Part shown: positions 43,198-52,578 of the stretch, piece by piece
Layout of the letters: each line of letters opens with the position of its first letter
Position numbering within the stretch: position 1 is the stretch's first letter
Assembly: GCA_035926095.1 (NCBI GenBank)
Contig: JAVRQT010000010.1
Span: 992,001 to 1,056,000, forward strand
Direction: 5' to 3'
DNA: 64,000 nt
Source of the DNA: Elasticomyces elasticus
Lineage: Eukaryota; Ascomycota; Dothideomycetes; Mycosphaerellales; Teratosphaeriaceae
Notes under the pieces: generated by a model
The model's database searches: none
Told to the model about the DNA's origin: nothing
Seen by the model: the letters and a program-made list of their open reading frames with translations, nothing else
Program-made: the position numbers and the translations under genes

Positions 43198-43653
43198 GGA
43201 TGAGGGAATGTAATGAGGCATGTTCAGGTGGTGGAGTCAAGTTGTGAGAGCTACACCTCTCCTGCGTGCTTACTGCCATCAATGGCAGATCGCCAAGCAC
43301 ACCGGCTCTCGACGAGGCGGTGCTAACGAGATCCATCATTGGCGGCTCAATCAATCCGTACATCAAGTAAGACTGGACCGACGACGACGGCGCAGTTCTG
43401 ACTGCGACTTTTTGAGACATATTCAGATGTGGGGTTGTGTTTCAGACGGCTTGAACATCACTTCATCACATGGAACAGCTCCAAGTTCACAAATGACTGC
43501 TATTGTCGTCGCGGTCTATTGTGGTCGCAATACTTCTATGGATTCTGTCTACTCAGACAACACTTTCGCAAGCACACCAACCAGATCAACATTATCACAC
43601 CACATCACACAACTTCAATCAAACCATTCCAAGAATCCACACTATCATCGATC
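43198..43653. other. intergenic region
   Basis: Between the two small orphan genes. No other gene seen. Confidence 0.45.
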
Positions 43654-44070
43654 ATGGCGACCACCACATCAACCATCGCGACCGCCATCGCCGTTACCAC
43701 CAACCGACACACAAAGCCAACGCTGCAGCGCAAGTCTACCACACCGCTGCAACCGCCACGGTCCAACTCTCACGAGCGTCGCATGTTGAAGAACAGGCCA
43801 ACCGACGAGCCCCCATACATCAAGCTCAAGCTACTCATGCCGGAACCAGCAGCGGACCACGGTGAAGATCCAGCTGCTCGAGTCGAAGAGGTCCAATTCT
43901 TCAATTACCTTCTCTTTCGCAACAGGATGAACAAAGATTGGCGCACCATATCGGTCTTTTCGGACTTCGACGAAGATATGGGCCCTCCACTGTCCCCACT
44001 CGAGGCGCAATTCGACCAACAAGATGACGACGACGAGAGCAGCATCTCCGCGCCGCCACATGGGGTTTGA
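43654..44070 (+). CDS. small orphan protein B
   Basis: Single exon; 138 residues from MATTTSTIATAIAVTTNRHT. The first ~45 residues are Thr/Arg-rich. Then DEPPYIKLKLLMPEPAA, VEEVQFFNYLLFRNR and MNKDWRTISVFSDFDED, ending in an acidic Ser-rich tail. No known family. The KDWRTISVFSDFD stretch parallels CRDWRNFAVFHDDE of orphan A just upstream. The last 30 bp of the gene lie inside a sequence repeated at about 34701-34758. A longer frame upstream (from 43429) exists but starts in low-complexity DNA; I chose this ATG because the acidic/Arg pattern begins here. Confidence 0.5.
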   Translation: MATTTSTIATAIAVTTNRHTKPTLQRKSTTPLQPPRSNSHERRMLKNRPTDEPPYIKLKLLMPEPAADHGEDPAARVEEVQFFNYLLFRNRMNKDWRTISVFSDFDEDMGPPLSPLEAQFDQQDDDDESSISAPPHGV

Positions 44071-44450
44071 GGTCGTGCCGTTGGTGTCGTTGGTACAGGG
44101 AAGTTGTTGCAGCTCTGGGAGTACTGAAATGCGGTACGGCTGTATATTGAGAGGGTGGGAGCAGGAGAACACTGCATCGAACGCACTTTGGACAGATTTG
44201 GCGAGGATTTTGAGGGATATTGTATATGTTATTGCAGCGTTATAGCGAGGAGTCAAGGAGAGCTCCGGATGCATAGCATACGTCGCAGCTTGGGAGATAG
44301 CGATCGAAACTTGATTGATCACTTCACCGCCGCCTCCTCTTTGGTGATCTCAATGGCATCGTGCCAGAGCTTGCTACCAATTCCAGTCCTGCGTCATTCT
44401 GCTCAAAGTGCCACCTTCATCCACCGCCATGCTCCACGAGAAGGACCAAT
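44071..44450. other. convergent intergenic region
   Basis: 3' space between orphan B (+) and PHO81 (-). Contains the second copy of the repeated segment up to about 44100. Nothing else recognised. Confidence 0.45.
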
Positions 44451-47400
44451 CTACTGCTCCAACGCCTCCTTAAACCTCAGCACTGCGTTGTCTATGAGCA
44501 AACCATCCGCAGCCTTGGGCAGGTCCAGTAGCCTGGGGTGCGGAAGCATAGAATCGTGGCTGTAGTCGGAAATGAGGACCAGCCCAGCTTCCTTGACGGA
44601 GCTGACGAGTGCGGGTACGAGCTCTAGCAGTCGCGAAGTGCAGATCAATCCCATGAAGTTGTTTGATTGCGCGATGCGAACCGCTTCTTTAATCGATGTC
44701 GAGGCACGACCGCAACTACTGACCATGGAAGGATTGCGGCGTTGGGCATGCGTTGTGGGTGCAACACCAAGCTCATTACAGAGCAGCGTTGGGTCTGCAT
44801 CAAAGTCAGCAGTGCTCAGTCCTGCTCGTTGCAGTCTTATACTTACAGTTCGGCTGCTTCCAGTTGAGCGCCGTGCATACTTCTGCATTGTAGCTCGAGA
44901 AGACAAAATTTCTCAGCGGACTGTCTTTCTGCTCCCGCAATAGTCTCGCATGATCGAAGACGACTGTGAGAACAGCATCGGCTACTGCGTTGATGTTCTG
45001 AGTTGGCCCAAGCTGCAGCGATGATTCCTCGGTTCGGGTCGGGTAGCAGATGTGAAGGTCGAGATTCAGATCTGCAGGCAGGACGGCGAGGGCGTCAGAG
45101 AGAGACGCATAAGAGCGGGCCACTTGGCGTTGCGCACTCGCCAAATCCTCACGGTCAACACCCGAGCCTACCATGCCCTGGAGTACTCCTTTGCCTCTCC
45201 CTGCTTCGAGTCCCGCTCTCGCCAGCTCATCGTAGGTCATCCGACTGACGAGATCGTTACGGCTGCTGGGCAATGCCCAGTCATTGAAGAGCACCGGTAC
45301 ACCATCTCTGGTACACTGCACGAACAGGCGCATGAAGTCGCCACTCAAGCTGCTGCCGGTGATGAGATTGCTGGGGTGGTTCTCGAATTGACTCGTTGCT
45401 TTCCAGTACGTGGCAAAGTGTGTAATCTCAAGGGGAATACCATGGAAAGGCGTGACCACCTGGTACCGGAAACTGATGCGGCCGATTGCTCGCAGGCGCG
45501 GGTCGAACAGCTCGAGATGCCATATTCCTGAACTGCTTGTAGTGCCCGTGAACACGCGACTCGAAGCTGCGGCGCGTGCTATGACTTTGCTGCCAAAGGT
45601 TGGATAGATATCGAAGTCGATGCTGAAAGTGCTGAGGTTCTCAATCTGGAAGGAGATGTGCTTGAAATCGTCCTGTACAGGAAGTGGTACGTTACGCGGT
45701 ATGAGGTCCGAAGATTTCGAAGAGATAGTAAGGCGCGCTGCCGGGTACTTGCTGTCTCCGTAGAACTCGATCGCATCGCTGCTCAGGTCGTCGAAAGATA
45801 GCAGAATGAAGGTCTTCGTCGTGTCTAGAAAGTTGTGGCCGTAGCGCCGTAGTGGTATGATCGGAGGAGGCAGGCTGAGGTCTGGTATGTTCTCCGCGTC
45901 AATATGAGATTTGGCTGGGGTGCCTGTTGACAGAGGAGGAGGCTGGCTCAGTCCAATCTGCACATCCGGCGCATCTCTGATTGGCACTTCCGAAGTGGCG
46001 CCTTCTTGCGCCAGTAACTGCATGCAGTCGAGGTTGCCTTCCCACGCCGCGTAATACATAGCGGATAGGCCTTTCTCATCCACTGCATTCGCTTTCACGC
46101 GGAACTCAAGTAGCTGCTGCAAACATTCCAAGTGGCCCTCGCTTGCAGCATGGAATATCGGTGTCCACGAATACAACTTGTCTGCTTGATCCATATCCAC
46201 GCCATATGCTTTGAGCATTACAAGAATCTGCTTGTCCCCACCAAATCGAGCGACGAGATGCTGCGGGAAAAGGCCTTCGGCGTCGGGGAGGATCTCGGGA
46301 TTGTACTGCAGCATCTGCTCTACAATGGCAACAGTGCCGTACTGACATGCCAGGTCGAGTGGGACGTGATCGTTGGTACCCGTCGGGTTGACCAGTGCGC
46401 CGAGCTGCAGCATTGCTTGAACGCTCGCTGCTTGCGCGTGCACAATCCCGTGGATCAACGGCGTGAAGTTATCCAGGTCCTTAATATCCACAGTATCAGG
46501 TGCTGCAGCCACCAATATCTGTATCATTTCGGCATTTCCGTGCATACAGGCGTAATGTAGTGGCGTTCGTCCGTAGACATCTGGTGCGCGGATGTTCGCT
46601 CCCTTTGCCAACGCTGCTCTCAGCACGTCCACCTTATTGCTGACAGCAGCCTCATGTACGCAGTTTCGTTCATTGATCTCGTCAGCATAATTGAAATCGA
46701 TAGCATCCGTCTCGTAGAGGACGCGTTGCGCGTCCGGATTCGCCGAGCTGATGCTGTTCAAGAACACACGACTTATACGTTCCTTCGCTTCTTCACCGCC
46801 GAGCATGCGAGACGCCCACTCACGCACGAGACCGCCATTGCCGGCATTTATGGCATGCAGCACTTGCGTCTCGACTTCCTCGTCTTGGCCAGACGCGGGT
46901 GCTCGGCCTTCAAGATCGACAGCAGGCGTGTAAGTTATCTTCTCGCCTTCTGCCCATGCCTGCAGCTCAAGCAAGCCTGTGGTAGCTTGATCAGATAGGT
47001 CGCTGATGACGTCGCGGTTGAAGCACGGCTGGACGTCAACCGCCCGGGAAAGGTACAGCTCTTTGGTACGAGACTAGCAGAAGTCAGTCAGCACTTGGCT
47101 CCGAATAAGCATTGAAGCGCTCTAGGCACCTTTGACGTTTTGTCCCACTATCGGCACGTTAGCAAGGGAGCTACAATATTGCAGCATGTCGATCTCGGAC
47201 CTTCTTCAGTATTTTGGAGAATGCCGTCTGGTTGACCGAAACGAATTGTTGTAATTTGTCTAGGTCGTTGCCGAACATGCGAAAGCCCTCGTCGAGAGTG
47301 ACATAGCTGGACGACAGTTTCGAGGCTGGTGTAGCTCTGGACTCAAGGGCGCGCTTCTTGTCGAGGAGTGTGCGCAGACGTAGCTTAAGCTGTTCACGCT

Positions 47401-47816
47401 GTCAGCTAGCTGTGCAACGTAATGCTGAGCCTGCCAGACTGACCTCGGCCTCTTTTTGCAGATAAAAGATGTTGACTTTCTCCAGCTCCCGTTCCAGCCG
47501 GAAGAAAAACGTCGCCCGATTCGCTTGTAGGGCAGCTTGAGCGTCTGGAAGCGCTTCACCCACGACCGTAGCTTGTTGAGCGGGTAGCACAGGTGTGGCA
47601 CTTAGCCTCTTGATAAGCTATCGGGGCGAGTGAGCGATGTTCGCGTGATGGCATCCAGGAGACGCACCTTCTTGAGCGCCTTATAGTCGACAAAACTCGA
47701 CGCATACTCGGGAATATCGAGCTGTCGCTTCTGGATATGTTTTCCAAACTTCCTGAGAGGCCATCTTATTAGATAATGTCAGGTCAACCTTTGGTGAATT
47801 GCTGTGCAACATACAT
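44451..47816 (-). CDS. PHO81: PHO81/NUC-2 phosphate-system CDK inhibitor
   Basis: Seven coding segments: 47816-47815 (AT of ATG), 47752-47668, 47617-47444, 47398-47201, 47147-47130, 47073-44847 and 44794-44451; 1015 residues. The start codon is split AT|G by a 62-nt intron (GTATGT..CTCAG) after a good context, CGCCACCAT. N-terminal SPX domain: MKFGKHIQKRQLDIPEYASS, KKLIKRLSATPVLPAQQA and an 18-nt exon giving WDKTSK. Then ankyrin repeats (GRTPLHYACMHGNAEMIQIL, WTPIFHAASEGHLECLQQL) and a C-terminal degenerate GDPD-like domain (HICYPTRTE). In yeast and Neurospora this protein senses low phosphate via SPX-bound inositol pyrophosphate and inhibits the Pho80-Pho85 (PREG-PGOV) kinase, freeing the PHO4/NUC-1 activator. 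Confidence 0.93.
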
Positions 47817-48043
47817 GGTGGCGATAGGTCCAAGGATAGAGGCCTGTTGTTCCTAGGTGCACACAAAAGAGCTGCAAGGCCACTATCAGCAACTCACACA
47901 CAGTCGAGTGTGATCGTCGCGAATGCTAGTACATTCCAGCATGGCGGTTCGTGGAAAGAGCCCGAGTGAACATGGATACTTGCGTCCTCGAGGTTGTTGA
48001 TTAGTCCGCGTTCAAGAATCGCAGAAGTGAGGTCGGTTTATGT

Positions 48044-48049
48044 CACGTG
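48044..48049. promoter_or_regulatory. CACGTG E-box, candidate NUC-1/PHO4 site
   Basis: Perfect CACGTG 228 bp upstream of the PHO81 start. PHO4/NUC-1 bHLH activators bind CACGTG, and PHO81 is itself phosphate-regulated in yeast. The hexamer is not rare in this window, so the assignment rests on location. Confidence 0.4.
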
Positions 48050-48180
48050 CGCATACTGTAGAGGGGCAGCCTTTCACGTCTTGGTGGGACCTCTTTCGAC
48101 CGTCATCGCGTGGTCTGCAAACTCTGAAGTTGAGGTTGACGCCAAAGTGAACAGAGCGAATGAAGCAGGAGCACCCGGTA

Positions 48181-48186
48181 CACGTG
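48181..48186. promoter_or_regulatory. second CACGTG E-box upstream of PHO81
   Basis: Perfect CACGTG 365 bp upstream of the PHO81 start, the second in the same 480-bp promoter region. Same reasoning and limits as the first. Confidence 0.4.
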
Positions 48187-48296
48187 CAGCCAAGAGTCAT
48201 GTAGTTCGGCCACTACTGCAATGACCCGTAAACGCACAGACGTAGTGAGCTAGGCAGTCAACGACCAGACGAATATTATTTGTGTGGCATTGCTCT

Positions 48297-51200
48297 CTAC
48301 AAAAACATAGGCCCACTCATACTGGATCTCTGCGTACTCACCCTGCTCCCGATAACAGTGGTGGGTACCAGGCCGCTTCCTTCCATCTCGCTTCCTGCTT
48401 GAGTATCTGTCTCAGTGCCAGCCTCAGCTCGAAAGCTGCTGAGCCGTTTCACACTTTCAACACTGACGGGACGGCCAGACGATGTATGAACCAGTCGCGG
48501 TCTCTCCGTCTTCGGCCTGTTGACGCTGTCCTTGCTCACCAAGTCGATGGGCTCACTGAGCCTGCTCCTACGTATCTGACTGGCGTTGCCCTGCGCCGAG
48601 AGCGAGCTGCGATCAGCTGCAGACACGGCAACGGCTGTGGCAAGGGGCGACGACGAGCGTCCTTTCGCGCGCTCCTTCCACTTCTGCCGCGTTGCACCGG
48701 TTTGTGGAGAATATGCACTACGTCGTCCGCTGCTGGACGGCTGTCGTGAAGTAGGTGGTGCAGGAGGTGGTGTTGGACTGGCTTCTCCTGGCAACACGAA
48801 TGGTCGCTGATGTCGTGGCAAGGTCATTTGTGTCCTCCAATCTTCTTCGCTCATGGACTCGGACACAGTCTCGAAGCCGGAATCAGAGTCTCTGTCGTCA
48901 CCCGCAGCTTCGTCGTCGGCACCCAGGCTAGACTGCGTGATCGCTCTTGGGTAGCTTGGCGCGAACACAGACCGCACTTTCGCACTGAGCCTGCGTGACT
49001 CCCTCTGCGGCTCAAGAGATGACGACTCCGAGTATGAGGTGAGCGTGCTTTTTACATGCCGGGAACGTCTTGCACTGCCACTGGAGGATGCAGCAATCGA
49101 GTCATTTCCAGTCTGCTTAGTAGTAATGGAGGGTGCACGCGACCCGTGAGAAAACAGCGGGCTTTGCAGGCTCGTACTCGCTCTGTTGCGTATGAACGAC
49201 TGTCGCTTCTCCTGCACCGATCGATTGTCTGTAATGCTATCGCTCCGGCCTACCAACCGGATGCTCTTCCGTTGATCCGGGTCTATGACTGACAAAGTAG
49301 GTATGGATCTCGACAATGTTCCCGTTGACCGCGTTGGCGGCCGAGGGAAGTCGGACGGCTTGGTGGAGAGCAAGCTTGTGCCTCGTGTGCTGATCGAAGC
49401 CTGACTACTCCGGTCAAAAGTGGCCGAAAGGCCCAGACTACTCTTGTCCCTTCTGTGGGAGCGGCTTTGCTTCGAGCTGTGCCGAGGCATCAGCATATCC
49501 TGCCCAGTGTCTATACCCAAACCGAAGCTTTGCCGTGACTTCTGACGCTCGCGAATGCGTCTCATAGCACGCTTCGTGGGCGAGCTCTGTGACAACTGCC
49601 TTGACACTCTCGCGATCTCTGCCGGGACAGAAAAGCTGTCATGTGGCGTGTGTAAAGCCGCAGATTCAGCACCCCACTCCGGTATATTCGAGTCTGCTCG
49701 AATCGCATCCTCCCCATTGCCAAGGGAAGAGACTTGGCTGATGTGCGAGAAGCGGTTCAACCATCTTGATCGCCTGCTGGTCGCACGAGACGGAAGATTA
49801 AGCGCAATTTGTGGTGGTTGATCGCCATCCTGAGCGGAAGACTCCCAGTCTTCACTCTCCCCCGTCTTTTCTACGTCTCTTTGCAACTCGGTAGTCACTG
49901 TGATTGCATTGTTGTCTGTGACTTGTATTGGCCGCGAGATGAGATTCTTCTTTACTGGAGTGGCCGATTGACGCTCGTATCCATCCTTTCGACGTCGGCG
50001 GAGACAGAATATAAGCAAGACTAGGAGTAGCACTGCTGCCAGGACACACGAAATGACGATGGCTGCAATAGTGCCTGCAGACATACGGCCTTGCCATCCC
50101 GGTCCCACAGCGACAGGCAACGGCGTCGGGGTGGAGCTGTCCGTTGGTGACGCACGTCCAGTGGGCCGAATCGTGCCGATCGCGCTGGTCGAAGCTTCTC
50201 TGATATCAATGATGAAAGCCTGCTTTTGTGCTGGGCCAACCTTGGATGTCCGCGCCGCAAGAGTCGCTGCAATCGACGTTGGTGCTGTCTGTGAGGGCAC
50301 CGTTCCCTGTAACTCATGCGATGCCTGATCAAAATTCAGCCAGGTCGCTGTGGCTGGTAAAATCACTGAAAGATCCATGCTTGGGCCGCTGAACAGCGAA
50401 TGCGGAAATCGGTAGGTAAAGGCTTGGCCGGCATATGCTGTGAGTGTGCCAATGCTGCCGTGGAATAGCGATATGGTACCACTAACCAGAGTTACCACTG
50501 TTGTCGCGCTGTTCCCTTGTTTGTCCGTCACAGTGATGGATATGCTTGCGTCGCTGGCTACCGATGGTACACTGCCAGTGATTGACAAGGTACTTGGGTC
50601 GAAGCTTGCCCAGGGCGGCAATCCAGTGGCAGTCGCGTCAGCCAGGCTTGAGACGGAGAGTGGTGTGCCATTCCGATACAGCTGCTTCTGTAGTGTGATA
50701 AAGTCCAAGCTCGTCCCACTTGTGATATTAACATCCTGCGCCGCCGGAACAAAAGCTAGCTGCTGCGTCCCTATGGCGATTGTGAACGACGCGGTAGCAC
50801 CTGCGAAGCCCGCAACGTCCGAGGCGATCAGATTGACATTCCATGACTGCGGAAAGGCGCTCAGCATTGGTGCCGTGCCCGAGAAAGTCATGCTCGTTGA
50901 GTCGAACTGTAGCCATGACGGCAGCGGAGTATGATCAGACAAAGTTGCGTAGTAGTACAGCTTCCGCTGAACAATGTCGATGAACGAATTTGGCTGGAAG
51001 CTGAAGTGGAACGAAGTCGAAGGTAGGACTGTGACTGTAGGAGGCTCGGTACTTGACAGATTGGCTGTCGCCGCAATTTGCTTGCTGATATCGCCCTCCA
51101 GCTGCGGCGCAGGGTCTGCAGACACGACCAACGTGCACCCAGTATGTACCACGCCCGTCTCGTCCGCGGCGGTAAGCGTAAAGGTGCTAGCGCCGACTTC

Positions 51201-51464
51201 AGTCTCATCTGGCGTGCCCGACAGAGTGCGTGTCAAGCCATCCATGATTAGCCATGCCGGTTGGCTCGAGATGCTATATGTGAAGTTGCTCGTCTCCGGC
51301 ACAAAGGTGGATGCCGAGAACTGGAAGAGGTAGGGTGCTCCGACGCGCGCGACTGTTGGTACCTGCGAATTGAACGGAAAGGCCACATTTGGCGTTGCTG
51401 TGACTGCATTTATTGTGATGCCCAAGATGACGAGAAGCGCGCGCAGTTCGAGGAGTCGCGCCAT
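48297..51464 (-). CDS. AXL2: AXL2-like cadherin-fold transmembrane polarity protein
   Basis: Single exon; 1055 residues. Signal peptide MARLLELRALLVILGITINAVTA, then four dystroglycan-type cadherin-like (CADG) repeats to about residue 425 (for example YSISSQPAWLIMDGLTRTLSG, LPSWLQFDSTSMTFSGTAP, LPPWASFDPSTLSITG, TATWLNFDQASHELQGTVP). A Ser/Thr/Pro stalk follows, then one membrane helix (about 463-487, AGTIAAIVISCVLAAVLLL) and a stop-transfer CLRRRRK. The cytoplasmic ~560 residues are Ser/Arg-rich and disordered. Yeast Axl2/Bud10 marks axial bud sites; filamentous homologues take part in septation and conidiophore development. Assignment is by architecture, which is distinctive. Confidence 0.9.
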   Translation of the reverse strand: MARLLELRALLVILGITINAVTATPNVAFPFNSQVPTVARVGAPYLFQFSASTFVPETSNFTYSISSQPAWLIMDGLTRTLSGTPDETEVGASTFTLTAADETGVVHTGCTLVVSADPAPQLEGDISKQIAATANLSSTEPPTVTVLPSTSFHFSFQPNSFIDIVQRKLYYYATLSDHTPLPSWLQFDSTSMTFSGTAPMLSAFPQSWNVNLIASDVAGFAGATASFTIAIGTQQLAFVPAAQDVNITSGTSLDFITLQKQLYRNGTPLSVSSLADATATGLPPWASFDPSTLSITGSVPSVASDASISITVTDKQGNSATTVVTLVSGTISLFHGSIGTLTAYAGQAFTYRFPHSLFSGPSMDLSVILPATATWLNFDQASHELQGTVPSQTAPTSIAATLAARTSKVGPAQKQAFIIDIREASTSAIGTIRPTGRASPTDSSTPTPLPVAVGPGWQGRMSAGTIAAIVISCVLAAVLLLVLLIFCLRRRRKDGYERQSATPVKKNLISRPIQVTDNNAITVTTELQRDVEKTGESEDWESSAQDGDQPPQIALNLPSRATSRRSRWLNRFSHISQVSSLGNGEDAIRADSNIPEWGAESAALHTPHDSFSVPAEIARVSRQLSQSSPTKRAMRRIRERQKSRQSFGLGIDTGQDMLMPRHSSKQSRSHRRDKSSLGLSATFDRSSQASISTRGTSLLSTKPSDFPRPPTRSTGTLSRSIPTLSVIDPDQRKSIRLVGRSDSITDNRSVQEKRQSFIRNRASTSLQSPLFSHGSRAPSITTKQTGNDSIAASSSGSARRSRHVKSTLTSYSESSSLEPQRESRRLSAKVRSVFAPSYPRAITQSSLGADDEAAGDDRDSDSGFETVSESMSEEDWRTQMTLPRHQRPFVLPGEASPTPPPAPPTSRQPSSSGRRSAYSPQTGATRQKWKERAKGRSSSPLATAVAVSAADRSSLSAQGNASQIRRSRLSEPIDLVSKDSVNRPKTERPRLVHTSSGRPVSVESVKRLSSFRAEAGTETDTQAGSEMEGSGLVPTTVIGSRVSTQRSSMSGPMFL

Positions 51465-51894
51465 GCTCCGGTTTGGGGTCGCGTGCGTGCTGTTTCGTGA
51501 GGACTTCGATCTACCACCCTGCTCCTGTGCCTTCCGCTAGCCACTGCGACTCTGAAACACAGCTGCGATGATATCGCATGTTGAGGTACGTACAGATGAA
51601 GAACTGAGCGATACCACGTCGGCGCGAGACGCGTAAAGTGGCCATGCCCTTGCCGGTGGTGGCTCGAAAGAATGAAGGTCCAGAAGGGATGTCTGGAGTA
51701 ACCAAGCAAGGGATAATAACGACATCTTCACGTGACCATAGCTCATGCCAGCAAAGTCGACATGAGAACTGCGAGCATGGTCAGCAGTTCTCTGCGATAC
51801 TGGATAAAACCGCATCTCGAAGGCAGAACTGTCGACTCGTCAATTGTAGCGCAAGCACGACGCATTAAACTGTATGTAATAACCCTCTACAACC
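51465..51894. other. AXL2 upstream region
   Basis: Between AXL2 and the membrane-protein gene. No gene recognised. Confidence 0.45.
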
Positions 51895-52458
51895 TCACGC
51901 GCCTTTGTAATTGTATTTCGCTTTTTGCAGTTCCTCCATGTCCAGCGGCGCCACTTGCTGCCTCACGAACATCGCCGACCCAAAAAGGATTGCGGGAAGC
52001 GCTTGTCTGGCTGCATCTTCGTACAGACTCCGGCGCCAGCTCAGAGTGGCGGCCAGAAGCAGCATAGCAGCCAATGCCATATTGAGGTATGCAAGATATT
52101 CTTCTACGGGTCCCTTTGCAGCATTCAGCTTGTACACTGCCGTCTTGCCCTTCCGCCGCGGTGCCTCAATCCGCATGTAGTGTAGAATGTATGCCGTGCA
52201 CAGCGTGCTGCTGAGGCTGAGTAAGGCCAGTAGTCGCTGCTGCGCATTGCGACTGCGAACTACGAAGGCATAGGCGAAGTACAGCGCACCGGCTAGCTGT
52301 AGCGCTAGGAAGAGCATAAGGTACAGCTCATTGCGCTGCGCGTCGGTGGCTTTCAGGTCTGCGATCAACTTCTCCTGGTGCTCCTCGTCGAGCTCGTCCG
52401 GTTCATCGTCGTCGTCGGACGGGTACTTGACCGCACGGCGCAGGCGAGCGGTCGCCAT
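51895..52458 (-). CDS. four-helix membrane protein, unknown function
   Basis: Single exon; 187 residues. A charged, acidic N-terminus (YPSDDDDEPDELDEEHQEKL) precedes four hydrophobic helices at about residues 46-68 (LYLMLFLALQLAGALYFAYA), 73-95, 121-140 (YLAYLNMALAAMLLLAATL) and 152-168 (ALPAILFGSAMF). It ends EELQKAKYNYKGA. The KLIADLKATDAQRNELYLML lead-in and C-terminal KYxYKGA-like end suggest a conserved fungal family, probably of the ER or another endomembrane, but I cannot name it. Next upstream gene on the same strand is the BVMO of the putative cluster (120 bp between BVMO stop and this start); no functional link is apparent. Confidence 0.7.
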   Translation of the reverse strand: MATARLRRAVKYPSDDDDEPDELDEEHQEKLIADLKATDAQRNELYLMLFLALQLAGALYFAYAFVVRSRNAQQRLLALLSLSSTLCTAYILHYMRIEAPRRKGKTAVYKLNAAKGPVEEYLAYLNMALAAMLLLAATLSWRRSLYEDAARQALPAILFGSAMFVRQQVAPLDMEELQKAKYNYKGA

Positions 52459-52578
52459 TCTGACCTGCTTGTTGGTGCTGCTGCAGAAGGCTGTGGAAAG
52501 TTGATGGCTCGTAAGAGGGCGTGAGAGAAGGCGCGAGAAGTGTGCTCGATTTAGTGTCTTGGCATTAGATGCTATTTA

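Larger units (their letters stand above)
47817..48296. other. PHO81 upstream region
   Basis: Promoter side of PHO81, ending at the 3' end of AXL2. Holds two CACGTG boxes, annotated separately. No gene recognised. Confidence 0.55.

Noticed and set aside
43831..44322. 163-codon minus-strand frame overlapping orphan B
   Set aside because: Antisense to orphan B for most of its length, and the remaining part has no recognisable domain. Kept only as a note in the relic finding.
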